Shown here piece by piece: positions 43,898-56,159 of a stretch of DNA of 64,000 bases. The stretch's first letter is position 1; each line of letters starts with the position of its first letter. The translations under genes were made by a program, and so were the position numbers. The notes beneath the pieces are model-generated. The model had not been told where the DNA came from, did no database searches, and worked only from the letters and a program-made list of their open reading frames with translations. The DNA comes from Phytophthora quininea. Taxonomy: Eukaryota; Oomycota; Peronosporomycetes; Peronosporales; Peronosporaceae. The DNA lies in the NCBI GenBank assembly GCA_011947345.1, contig JAAVTG010000848.1, positions 26,029 to 90,028 of the forward strand. Reading direction: 5' to 3'.

Positions 43898-44041
43898 GAC
43901 CGACAATTAATCTTGACGAGGATTTCGTAAGCTCAACTGAGCTTCCCCTCACGATAATTCAAGCTCATGAATTTCTGCCCCAAAGTTTTCGTTTAGTTGA
44001 TTTTTGTCTTTGTGTATCAGTAATTCCTACATCTGCCTTTC

Positions 44042-45548
44042 CTATTCATGAGTTCGACGTAGTACGATCATCGACACTCCTACCATGATGATCGCTGCCC
44101 GATCAAACTCCAGACGTTCATAGTTTCTCCCAGGACCAACACGTCCATGGCCACCACGAAAACCACGTCGAAGTAGCGCATGACAGAGGCGACGCCGGCC
44201 TTCTCGCGTTGGATCCCCATCGCCATGAAGACTTGGCCGATGAAAGAGAAGAAGCCACACCCCAACACGGAGAACAGCATTTTCGCGTCCACGGGCACCC
44301 GCAGCGGCTGCAAAACACTAAAGCTCAGATCCACTCCACGCCCGCACACACACAAAGAGACTTACCACGCCGAGAACGATGAGAGTCAGGACGGAAGCAC
44401 ACGTTCCGAACAAGAAGAAGTAGTGGATGGCAACCAGCGGGTTCACGTCCTTCAGTCGTCTTTGCAGAATGTAAACCACTGCCGAGGTCATGGAGCCTCC
44501 AATCGCACAAAGAACCGCTAGAACTGGCGGCTGCGCACTGTCGATTGAGCTCGGAAACAGGAACGCCGGTCGAGCCACGAGCATGACTCCGATAAGCGAC
44601 GTAATGCCGATCATGAATTCAAATCGACCGATCGACTCTTTCAGAACGACGGCACCCTGCAGGCAGTACGAACAATCAAAACGTCAGAGACCAAATGCTG
44701 AAGGTCTAAGGCGAGTGTGCGCACCAGAAAGAAGGTGAAGATCGGCGTCGTCTTGATGATGACGACGGCGTCGGCCAGGACCATTTTCGCCATGGCATAG
44801 AACTGGAGGTTTAATCCGATTGTCCCCACGACGCAGCGAAGCAGCATTAGTCTTCTGTGCCCAGGCTTCAGTAACAACATTTGTCTCTTGTAGCGCATTA
44901 GGATCTACAGGAAAACAATGCCATTAGACCACGAGTGATGACGATTTTGACAAACACTGGGGACTTCTGTACCAGGTTGAGAACGAGTGACACACTCATC
45001 CGCCAAAACACCGTCTCGTAGGAGGTCACTTGGTGGCTTGCGTATTTGATGCAGATGGAGGCGATGCTGAAGTTGAAGCCTGCAAACACGATGAGCCCGA
45101 GCCCTTGGGCTCTCTTGAAATCCCAGCCCTTCGTCGGCATGTGAACAAAGTTATATGCCCTACGCTTCACTTTGGCTAGTTGGGAGATTTTCCCCGGCGA
45201 CACTTTTTCCTTCCCTCTGTCGCGTTTGGGTTTCGTTAGCTGTTGTTTCCTCCTCGATGGCAAGCGAAACATCTTTCGGGTGGGTTTGAATTCTTCCGCG
45301 AATGAGTCGTTGAGAGCTTCCTCGACGCTGGACGACTTGAGCAGAGGTTGATCATCGCGGGTGTCGTCTATATCGATTGGAGGAGTTGGTTTGACCTCGG
45401 GAAGCGATGTCGAAGACTCGGAATGAAAGGGAGAATGACGACGGAAGGGTGAGCCATGTTCGGAAGGCCTCACAGATGAAAGTGAAGAATCGAACGGAGA
45501 TTCGACCTGGTCAAATTGGGAGATCGATTTGATGTCGTCTTCATTCAT
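44042..45548 (-). CDS. EamA/DMT-family transporter C1 (tandem copy)
   Basis: Four exons on the minus strand: 45548-44973, 44904-44725, 44656-44366 and 44307-44042, about 437 residues. A long, charged N-terminus (MNEDDIKSISQFDQ... rich in Ser, Lys, Arg) precedes ten membrane spans: GLIVFAGFNFSIASICIKYA, LQFYAMAKMVLADAVVI, MIGITSLIGVMLVARPAF, FIGQVFMAMGIQREKAGV, MNVWSLIG. One C is missing at 44098-44100 (CCC here, CCCC in copies C2 and C3), which would end the protein as WSLIGQRSSW. Below about 44088 the sequence departs from copies C2/C3 (ending RRTHE instead of RRARE), marking the edge of the duplicated unit. Confidence 0.82.
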
Positions 45549-48310
45549 GAGGGGTATTTTGGTTGTCGAACTATGATAAGTTGGGTTAGCTCTTCGGCGT
45601 AAGACCAGAATTGATGAAGTTGCATACCAAGGCGGCTTTCCTTGGTCCTCATTGCCTACTCACGAGCGCGACGTAGCACGATCATCGACACTCCCGACAT
45701 GATGATCGCTGCCCCGATCAAACTCCAGACGTTCATAGTTTCTCCCAGGACCAACACGTCCATGGCCACCACGAAAACCACGTCGAAGTAGCGCATGACA
45801 GAGGCGACGCCGGCCTTCTCGCGTTGGATCCCCATCGCCATGAAGACTTGGCCGATGAAAGAGAAGAAGCCACACCCCAACACGGAGAACAGCATTTTCG
45901 CGTCCACGGGCACCCGCAGCGGCTGCAAAACACTAAAGCTCAGATCCACTCCACGCCCGCACACACACAAAGAGACTTACCACGCCGAGAACGATGAGAG
46001 TCAGGACGGAAGCACACGTTCCGAACAAGAAGAAGTAGTGGATGGCAACCAGCGGGTTCACGTCCTTCAGTCGTCTTTGCAGAATGTAAACCACTGCCGA
46101 GGTCATGGAGCCTCCAATCGCACAAAGAACCGCTAGAACTGGCGGCTGCGCACTGTCGATTGAGCTCGGAAACAGGAACGCCGGTCGAGCTACGAGCATG
46201 ACTCCGATAAGCGACGTAATGCCGATCATGAATTCAAATCGACCGATCGACTCTTTCAGAACGACGGCACCCTGCAGGCAGTACGAACAATCAAAACGTC
46301 AGAGACCAAATGCTGAAGGTCTAAGGCGAGTGTGCGCACCAGAAAGAAGGTGAAGATCGGCGTCGTCTTGATGATGACGACGGCGTCGGCCAGGACCATT
46401 TTCGCCATGGCATAGAACTGGAGGTTTAATCCGATTGTCCCCACGACGCAGCGAAGCAGCATTAGTCTTCTGTGCCCAGGCTTCAGTAACAACATTTGTC
46501 TCTTGTAGCGCATTAGGATCTACAGGAAAACAATGCCATTAGACCACGAGTGATGACGATTTTGACAAACACTGGGGACTTCTGTACCAGGTTGAGAACG
46601 AGTGACACACTCATCCGCCAAAACACCGTCTCGTAGGAGGTCACTTGGTGGCTTGCGTATTTGATGCAGATGGAGGCGATGCTGAAGTTGAAGCCTGCAA
46701 ACACGATGAGCCCGAGCCCTTGGGCTCTCTTGAAATCCCAGCCCTTCGTCGGCATGTGAACAAAGTTATATGCCCTACGCTTCACTTTGGCTAGTTGGGA
46801 GATTTTCCCCGGCGACACTTTTTCCTTCCCTCTGTCGCGTTTGGGTTTCGTTAGCTGTTGTTTCCTCCTCGATGGCAAGCGAAACATCTTTCGGGTGGGT
46901 TTGAATTCTTCCGCGAATGAGTCGTTGAGAGCTTCCTCGACGCTGGACGACTTGAGCAGAGGTTGATCATCGCGGGTGTCGTCTATATCGATTGGAGGAG
47001 TTGGTTTGACCTCGGGAAGCGATGTCGAAGACTCGGAATGAAAGGGGAGAATGACGACGGAAGGGTGAGCCATGTTCGGAAGGCCTCACAGATGAAAGTG
47101 AAGAATCGAACGGAGATTCGACCTGGTCAAATTGGGAGATCGATTTGATGTCGTCTTCATTCATGAGGGGGTATTTTGGTTGTCGAACTATGATAAGTTG
47201 GGTTAGCTCTTCGGCGTAAGACCAGAATTGATGAAGTTGCATACCAAGGCGGCTTTCCTTGGTCCTCATTGCCTACTCACGAGCGCGACGTAGCACGATC
47301 ATCGACACTCCCGACATGATGATCGCTGCCCCGATCAAACTCCAGACGTTCATAGTTTCTCCCAGGACCAACACGTCCATGGCCACCACGAAAACCACGT
47401 CGAAGTAGCGCATGACAGAGGCGACGCCGGCCTTCTCGCGTTGGATCCCCATCGCCATGAAGACTTGGCCGATGAAAGAGAAGAAGCCACACCCCAACAC
47501 GGAGAACAGCATTTTCGCGTCCACGGGCACCCGCAGCGGCTGCAAAACACTAAAGCTCAGATCCACTCCACGCCCGCACACACACAAGAGACTTACCACG
47601 CCGAGAACGATGAGAGTCAGGACGGAAGCACACGTTCCGAACAAGAAGAAGTAGTGGATGGCAACCAGCGGGTTCACGTCCTTCAGTCGTCTTTGCAGAA
47701 TGTAAACCACTGCCGAGGTCATGGAGCCTCCAATCGCACAAAGAACCGCTAGAACTGGCGGCTGCGCACTGTCGATTGAGCTCGGAAACAGGAACGCCGG
47801 TCGAGCCACGAGCATGACTCCGATAAGCGACGTAATGCCGATCATGAATTCAAATCGACCGATCGACTCTTTCAGAACGACGGCACCCTGCAGGCAGTAC
47901 GAACAATCAAAACGTCAGAGACCAAATGCTGAAGGTCTAAGGCGAGTGTGCGCACCAGAAAGAAGGTGAAGATCGGCGTCGTCTTGATGATGACGACGGC
48001 GTCGGCCAGGACCATTTTCGCCATGGCATAGAACTGGAGGTTTAATCCGATTGTCCCCACGACGCAGCGAAGCAGCATTAGTCTTCTGTGCCCAGGCTTC
48101 AGTAACAGCATTTGTCTCTTGTAGCGCATTAGGATCTACAGGAAAACAATGCCATTAGACCACGAGTGATGACGATTTTGACAAACACTGGGGACTTCTG
48201 TACCAGGTTGAGAACGAGTGACACACTCATCCGCCAAAACACCGTCTCGTAGGAGGTCACTTGGTGGCTTGCGTATTTGATGCAGATGGAGGCGATGCTG
48301 AAGTTGAAGC
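44090..48310. repeat. Tandem duplication, unit about 1,616 bp, 2.6 copies
   Basis: Three head-to-tail units align at spacings of 1,615 and 1,617 bp (for example the same coding segment at 44180, 45795 and 47412). Units: about 44090-45705, 45706-47321 and the partial 47322-48310. Identity looks above 99% by eye, with most differences in homopolymer length. Each unit carries one whole transporter gene plus its upstream spacer. The units begin and end inside genes, so the array is the product of unequal exchange between pre-existing paralogues. Confidence 0.85.
45656..47164 (-). CDS. EamA/DMT-family transporter C2 (tandem copy)
   Basis: Nearly identical to C1. Exons on the minus strand: 47164-46588, 46519-46340, 46271-45981 and 45922-45656. 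Differences noticed by eye: one T for C at about 46191 (GAGCTACG against GAGCCACG), CCCC restoring the C-terminus, an extra G in the run at 47044-47047 (GGGG against GGG in C1) and an extra G in the upstream run at 47166-47170. The extra G in exon 1 breaks the N-terminal frame between SPFRRHSP and FHSESSTS. Given that the copies differ mainly in run lengths, this is probably a consensus error. Introns are at the same places in all three copies. Confidence 0.8.
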
Positions 48311-48539
48311 CCGCAAACACGACGAAGGAAAGTCCCTTCACTCGCTTGACGTTCCAGGCAGGTGGAGGCTGGTCAGATTCCAGCAGCTTCCTACTTGGTC
48401 TTCCAGTTGAATCGGTGGAGTTTTCAGGGGGTATTTCATCGTCAGGCTTTAGCAGGGGTCGATCGTCACGGGTAGCATCGATTGTGTCGCTGAGGTCTGG
48501 AGTTGAATCCGACTGATAAGGACGAACGACTGCAGACAT
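47273..48539 (-). CDS. EamA/DMT-family transporter C3 (tandem copy with own N-terminus)
   Basis: Intact. Exons 48539-48204, 48135-47956, 47887-47597 and 47539-47273, about 357 residues. From the first membrane helix on (FAGFNFSIASICIKYASHQ) it is nearly identical to C1 and C2, but upstream of about 48310 the sequence is different and shorter (MSAVVRPYQSDSTPDLSD... PAWNVKRVKGLSFVV). The change from identity to clear divergence within one exon marks a recombination or gene conversion edge. One A fewer in an intron run (47586-47587) is the main small difference. It is head-to-head with DNAAF9 across 218 bp. Confidence 0.85.
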
Positions 48540-48757
48540 CGGACGCTCTTGACTCCAGGAAACCCGGAAGGCTTGCCGTTAAATTGGATAGTGAAGAACC
48601 AGAGACTGTACTCGGCGCCGGTCTGGGGAGCAGATTGATGCCGTGTAACGTTTATTGCCGATTCCTCGAACGTGATCGCAATTTCATCGGTGCAGATATT
48701 AATACTAAGAGCCGCCAACTGCTCGTACCGACCAAGAGAAAACAACGGACCAGATCT
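48540..48757. promoter_or_regulatory. Divergent promoter, transporter C3 (-) and DNAAF9 (+)
   Basis: 218-bp space between divergent starts. No recognised element. Confidence 0.35.
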
Positions 48758-51700
48758 ATGAACTCACCAGATTGATCAAGGTGCTGGTCATTCGCGCGAG
48801 CCGACGCGGCGCTTCAAGCAGATCCGACGATCTTGTCGTTCATACACAAACTTGCCGACAAGAACGAATGAGTTGGAGAAGAGTCGACTACAAAGGCAGC
48901 GACAGTGTCGACCGACTGCGTCGCATCCAGGCGCTTTGCACTGCAACAGCCACACAGAATGACCACCTCGACGGGATTCTGATCGTCGGAGGGGTCGACA
49001 GCTTCCACTCGCAGGCGTCGCAAGCAGTCCTCAAGTACCTCTTTCTAGGAAACTCAGGTCAGGAGCTTCTCGGGGAGCAGGTGATTTCCCACGAGCACGA
49101 ACGCCTGGAAGATGTAGTTTTGCTGATCGAACCACAGCGAGTCTCGGTGTTCTACTCGTCGGAGAGTGAAGCGGCGGTGAAGATCCTTCCCGTCATCTCG
49201 AAGTGGCGCCATGTTACCGAGTACGTCGTGCATGACGGGATGGAGCAGGATGAACAGGAGGACCGGAAGGTCAGCGCTTTCAAGAGTATGATGACGAGTA
49301 TCAAAAATGTTGGAATTCCTTTTGGCGTTGACAAAGATGGCCAAAACTTACAGGACACGATGCTACCAGAGAAATGGCCATTGGTTCAATCGTACGGACT
49401 GGAAGGTGGCGAATCCTCCGGCAAAGGGTTCTTCACAATGAATCACCAAGTTATCAATGTCTCCAGTGAGTTGATGGACGTCATGACTCAGCTGGATGAC
49501 TTCAGTGCCAAGAGAATTGTCCAAGAGAGTCGGCCATTCCTGGCTCACCATTTCGACGAGTTCCTATTGAAACTCGACCACGCTGAGTCGCCGGAAGCTC
49601 GTAGCGCCAAGGCCGAGACGGATCTGGGAGAAGACTTGCTGAGTTTCTACGAGTTTGGGACCATGCAGTACAGTTCTCGAGGATTGAAGACAGCAGCGAA
49701 GAGAGGCAGTCGAGTGTTGTTCGGGACGAGAACCAGATCCTTGGCTCAGAAATCGTCGTCTTCAGCATTTCTTGCGAATTCGGGCGTCAACGGTATTGCT
49801 GCCACCCACATGGCTGTGCAGGCGGAAGACCCTTTTACGGGCGTGAGGTTTGCCCGCACCTATTTCATGTCGTCAGGCAAAGTCTGCAGGAGAGTGGTAG
49901 ACGAAGACGCGTTGGTTCCTTCTCCGGCTAAAGCAGAAATCGAAGGCGGGAAAAGCTCGATGAAGGACACTCAAACGCTGGTGGAATTATATGCGCTACT
50001 TCTCAGAGTCTTCAGGAGCGCAGTGGATGAACTCGTTCGAGAGTGCACGGACAGTGGAGCAAGGTCCCTTGAAAAGTGTGTCGATTTGGCGCAGGCTGCT
50101 GCTGTCGTCGCTGTGAAGACAATGAACAAGGGTGGCCCGAAACTACCGGTTGAGCTCGTTGATAACCAGCTACACCTCTCGGCAGAAGTCGTGGACGCTC
50201 GTGGGCAGCCGATCGATTCTTTAACTCAAGGTAAAGAAGATCTTTTATTCATTGACCAGTAATTGAGGACTAACATATAGCTCTTTCGTTGCAGATTGGT
50301 GTTTGCTGTATTGCTCCATTGAGCTGGCAAATATTCCTAGTGATGCCAATCCATCGCTGTCACTGGGATCACTAGTCGTAGGCGACACTTTCCTATTTCG
50401 TCGTCACAGTGGCGATCACAACGCGCTGTCCGTGACGAAGACATTCGCCAACTTTCGCTCGTGGGTGCAACCTGGTGAAGAAGCTGCGGCAATCGATCGG
50501 CTGATGTGTACGCTCCAATCCGAATTCATGCTGCAAAGCCGCTCACTTCGGCTAGGGAAAGTGATCATCCCTCTTGATGCAGACATTGAGTCTGGCGACG
50601 AAGCAGAGGCATCTCAAGCGGCTCTCTCTTCAAAGGCGACACTGCTCGTTGAGAGCGATCTGATGCCGATTCTCCACGGTAGTTGGAATGTTTTCACAGG
50701 CGGCTTTGTGTTCAAGACGCCGCATTTCAACCCGATTGTGGTGTCTATTGAACGGAATGTGGCGAGTTTAACGATCCTCCCGTCGATGTATGAGGAGTTG
50801 ATGCTGCTGAAGTTGGTGCTGAAGGAAGACCCGTACAATAACTCGAACCCGGTACGTTGATAAGTGTCGATATTAATCGTATAACAAGTGAGACTAATAC
50901 TGTATATTGGTAGGTCTCAGAGGCACTTCCTTTCAGCTTGGAGTCGCAATCTCTTTACGTTCCAATGCAGTCAGGAACTCGTTTTCAAGACGAAGTCTTT
51001 CGTGCATTGGAAAAGTGGAAATCCACTGCAATAACGTTGAGTATCCCCATATATCGTGCGAGTGATCTGAGCGAGCAATTTGACGGGGAGACTCCTCGCA
51101 ATGGAAACAGCGCTAGCTTTGACGTTCCTGCCCTCGTTAAGAATGCGTGCGATGGTTTGATGTTCAACCAACAGTTCGCGGGTCGAGATGCGCGTACGAT
51201 CGAGTCGTTTTTCCCGAAAGACTTCATCCCAAAGACCCTGGAGCGTCAACGAATCTACCGAAACCCAACACCGAGGACCTCAGCAAGTTGAGTGTTCCAA
51301 TCACCGTCGTGCTCGGCATCCCAGGAAGTGGGGCGCTGGCCATGTCGAACTCAATTTGCAAGATCTCAGCCTCCAGTTTCGAATGGACGGAGGTCGACGT
51401 AGATCTTCGCGACTTGGCAGAGTCCAAGCAGCTGCCGGCAGAGTCATCGGCGTTTGTCGAGGTATTGGAGAGAATGACAAGAGCGCTGAACAGGATCAAA
51501 TCGAACGCCAAGGCGTTGAAGTTGCCACCTCGAATGATGCTCACAGTCGTAGGATATGTCGATCCCATTACCGTCGTGTCGGCAATTCGACGGGTCTCTC
51601 ACGATGGACCACTGGCGACCAAACTTTGTGCTGTGATCAACTGCGTGAGTGCTACAAACATCTACTTGCCGGACCCTCTGGAGGCCCAAGCGCCATTTCC

Positions 51701-52811
51701 GAAGGTGTTCGATCAAATGATGGCCGGGTTTGTGACGCACATCGTTTTGACAAGCACCACGGACATTGCGCCAGGAATTCTTCAACGACTGCGTTTCCAC
51801 ATGGAGCAGGCGAATCCTTTCGCAGATGTGATGGTTCTTTCGCGGGATGTGTTTGAAGGCCCTCTCACACCACTTTTGGTCGTTGATCGCTTTGAAAGCG
51901 CTTACTACAAGCAGTACCGGGACTACCATTTTCCTGGCTGGGACCATGCTACTGGCAAAGACGCTCAGTCTTTTAAGGCTCAGTATGTGGCCGAGTTGGA
52001 TCCTGCACACGCTCCCGTGACGTATCGTTTTGAAATCGCCCCAGGAATGGACAGGTCTAAGTTCTCGTTCCTAATTGCGAAGACGTTAACTCCGTACGCG
52101 GCGCAGACAAAGTCGATGGACAAAATCTACCCACTCAACAGCAGCACAGCAAAGGGGATTCGCATCGCTCAGTCGATCGCAGTGGAAAAAGTGCGTCTGG
52201 ATGCAGCCAATTCACATGCTGAAGGAGCTTTCTCGAACGGCCAGTCGAGATCGTGTTGGTGCGTTGAAGGACAAGTTGTCTTCAATGACGAACCGAATTC
52301 CGTGTACGAGTATCGCTCGTCTGGGACGTTGGCGCGACTTTGGCTCGCATCGGAGCAGCCAGACAGCAAAGCCAACCAAATGCCGTCTTTGGAGCTGAAA
52401 ATTACTGGCCAAGGTTTGAACGGAGAGAAGCTTCGTGAACTCCTTCTCAACTGCTATGCTCATGCAGAGGTTTCGCCCAACCAAGTACGATCGAAGGCTT
52501 CAGTCACTTTGGAGGAGAAGCGAGAGGTCCAACGCGAACACGTACGTATTCGTTGAAGATAGACGCGATTGTACTTGTTGTTGACGATTCTTTTATTCGT
52601 GTTATAGGCGATGGATCCGCTGCCGGACGGGTATTTGTTTGATGGCACCAACTACGTCGACTTTTTCGGCGGTCGCTACGAGTTCCACCCATGCATCTCC
52701 CAATTCATCGACGAGTACATCAAGACAGCGAACGATGACAGAAAGGCGACCAACTTGAAAGCCTCGGAAGAGCGGGCATCGCAGCAATCGTTTGTCAAGC
52801 AGCTTTCGTAG
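48758..52811 (+). CDS. DNAAF9: DNAAF9/Shulin (C20orf194-like) dynein assembly factor
   Basis: About 1,287 residues. Exons 48758-50230, 50295-50851, 50914-52541 and 52608-52811. The ciliate homologue Shulin packages outer dynein arms for delivery to cilia, so in an oomycete it would serve zoospore flagella. Match is by overall pattern: DGILIVGGVDSFHSQASQAV, LKYLFLGNSGQELL, LEDVVLLIEPQRVSVFYSS, VLGIPGSGALAMSNSI, and the ending LPDGYLFDGTNYVDFFGG with FHPCISQFIDEYI. Start at 48758 assumes a missing T at 48772-48773; otherwise the first in-frame ATG is 48868. A second base is missing near 51240, where the frame must pass from KTLE to TNLPKPNTEDLS. With both, phases agree. I am fairly sure of the family, less of the first 40 residues. 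Confidence 0.75.
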
Positions 52812-52848
52812 TTTAGCTGCCTAGTATTTCTACCTTTGTCCAAGGCAT

Positions 52849-54250
52849 TTAAAACTCAGCAAAGTATTTGGCGTTGTCCTCTGGGTCGATACTCTCTGCG
52901 CTTGAACTGCTTGCGGCGGAACCGTTTTGTGGTGGCGTGCGAACTCGCGCCGAATTGAAGTCTGAACGAGCATTATACGGCACAGGAAACATTTTTCTTG
53001 TTTTCAGCAGCTCCCAATCGACATCGCTGAACCAAGCCTGATGCATCACCTGTTTACAAAGAGTTCACCAATTACACTCTGACTTCCGCGCTAGAAGGTG
53101 CTTTGAGTAGTCCTACCTCAGTAGAACCTTTGCATCCTATACGGTGGTTCGGAGCGGTTTTCAACAACCCCTATATTCACACGAACTCGTAAGGACACAA
53201 GCAAATTAATTGAAGAAAAAGAAAAACCTTAGCAGAGCCTTGAGATCAGCACTGAAATCGCAGGGCTTCCCGAACAAACTCCCTTCGTCGTCCTGGAACA
53301 AAGCACTTGCAGCCACCTCAATCCCTCGGAAATATCCTTCAAGTGGGCGACCTTGAGGACACTGATACTCCCATGGTGGCCGACCAGCCACCATTTCGAA
53401 GAGCACTACTCCGAGACTCCTATACGAGGATCCAGTAAGCATAAAATGAGCGTATTCGAATGGAATGGGAGATATACGCACCACCAGTCCCCCGCAAACC
53501 CACAGGGCTTACGTAGGAAGATCTCTGGTGCCATGACGTAGTGCGTTCCACACACAGATTGTGTGCGCTCTGAAAGCGATTGTTTTTCGTCCGAATGCAT
53601 CCTTTTCGCCAACCCAAAGTCAATTACCTTCGCGAACCCTGCCTGGTCCACCAACACATTTCCGCTCTTGAAGTCTCGGTGGATGTATCCTTGTGCGTGG
53701 AGATCTCCCAGTGCCAGCACCAGCTGCGCCGCAAAAACTTGGCCACTTGTTCAGGGAACTTCCCCGTGTCCTTGTACTTCCACACACACTCGTACAGCGG
53801 CCGTCCTTCGATGTGTTCTTGCAATAAAGCGACTTCCTCTTCCGTCTCAAACGTCTCAAATCCCCTACAGAGAAACGGACTCTTCACTTGTTGCAGGATA
53901 AACTGTTCGGCTTCCAGTCTCTGTTGCTGCTGCGGAGTCGCCACCTTCGACCTCGAAACTCGCTTCAGAGCTGTCCCCGTCGGCACCCAACAGCATACGC
54001 GAGTAAACACATGAGTTGTATGAATTACCGGCGCGGAAGTACTGTGTGGCAAGCGTTTACCGAAGAGATCTCCCGACTTCTTGTGTCGACAAAGATACAC
54101 GCTGCCAATACCAATAGGTTTTTGTCCATAGTCATTAGAATTGGTGTCTGCGCAATTGGGTGCCATTAAGATATTAAGGGAATAAGCGTAATATTCGTAC
54201 CTGGCGTATCCTCCACGCCCAAGGAGCTGGAGCTGCTCCAAGTCCTCCAT
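52849..54250 (-). CDS. AGC-family Ser/Thr protein kinase
   Basis: About 342 residues. Exons on the minus strand: 54250-54201, 54101-54061, 53970-53482, 53419-53228, 53170-53117 and 53049-52849. Glycine loop LLGRGGYASVYL, catalytic Lys in ALKRV, ALLQEHIEGRPLYEC, catalytic loop YIHRDFKSGNVLVD, metal-binding VIDFGLAKRM, activation-segment CGTHYVMAPEI, SLGVVLFEMVAGRPPW, and the AGC-type RIGCKGSTEVMHQAWFSDVDW leading to a short C-tail (the last motif is split by an intron after STE). Two single-base losses are needed: the A5 run at 53733-53737 and the C4 run at 53168-53171. The 54-nt exon 53170-53117 was found only by the HRIGCKG motif. PKA/PKG-like by motif; no regulatory domain. Confidence 0.85.
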
Positions 54251-54329
54251 GCTTCAGACGATTCAAGATACTGGTTAGTTCGTATTTTCTGATTGGCCGG
54301 CTAAAATAGCATTTTTTAATTTGAATGCG
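54251..54329. promoter_or_regulatory. 79-bp bidirectional promoter, AGC kinase (-) and UBE2T-like (+)
   Basis: The start codons of two divergent genes are just 79 bp apart. The space contains ATTTTTTAATTT at 54311-54322 and little else, so both promoters must overlap. Confidence 0.5.
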
Positions 54330-55372
<1,043 letters not shown>

Positions 55373-56159
55373 ACAGGTCCAGCTACTTCCCGCGGCTGTG
55401 GTTGCTCCCACATAATGCAATTTTGTAGATGTACACTCATTGATTTCGTGTTTACCCTGACGAATCCGTGTTGGCGGCGTCTTGAGCGAAGTTATACTGG
55501 AGCAGTTGGCAGAATTAGCAATGGGGGAGCTGGTCAAGGGAGTTGCCGTGCCCGAGGCTTTCCGGACGAGTCGCTCGTACCTGTGGAGATGCAGGTAGAC
55601 TTTCAAGAACGTGTGGGCGCGACTTGACGTGCTTCCCACTTTGGCTCAGCCTCTGTTCATTAAAAGTCGAGTTGGTCACCATACAAAACACGCCATCAAG
55701 CGCGCACGAGTTGGCGCTGTACCTTGCCCATTTGAACATTGCCGATGTTTTCCTCCTTGGGTGTCGGGGTGTAGTCGAGTGGTTGAAGCGTAGCAGGCAC
55801 TTCACGTTTTGACGGCTGCATCGCCTTGTCACTCTTCCACTTGGCGCTGACATTGCTTCCTGCCATGTTGGTACCCAAACTCCACCCAGTACTCCCTTGT
55901 CTCTGACGATTCTTGATGTCACTGAAGCGCCCGAGTTTTCATCACCCCGAGCTCAAAATGTGAAGCGATGGCGCTGTTCTGCTTTCCCATAACGACCTTA
56001 TTCCCTACACCACTATCGTGTCTTACCGGGGTAAGACGCCTGGGCGCTGAAAAATAGCTACAACACCAACTCTAAAGATTGTATTTATTAAAGAAGTTCT
56101 CAGTGTTGCCTCAGCCAGGCGAATTTAAAAGTGTAGTCGTATCCTGCAGCAGTAGCAGG
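55373..56159. other. Intergenic, with a possible small minus-strand gene (about 55866-55540)
   Basis: Between convergent UBE2T and the unknown membrane gene. On the minus strand MAGSNVSAKWKSDKAMQPSK opens at about 55866 and runs to 55696 with VPATLQPLDYTPTPKEEN. A splice at 55715 or so could extend it towards 55540, but no family is recognised and the exons cannot be fixed. Sequence 56070-56100 (TTGTATTTATTAAAG) may hold the polyadenylation signal of one neighbour. I see nothing else. Confidence 0.3.

Noticed and set aside
44090..48310. Reading the frameshifts in transporters C1 and C2 as true pseudogenes
   Set aside because: The breaks differ between near-identical copies and are run-length changes of one base, as in many unrelated genes here.
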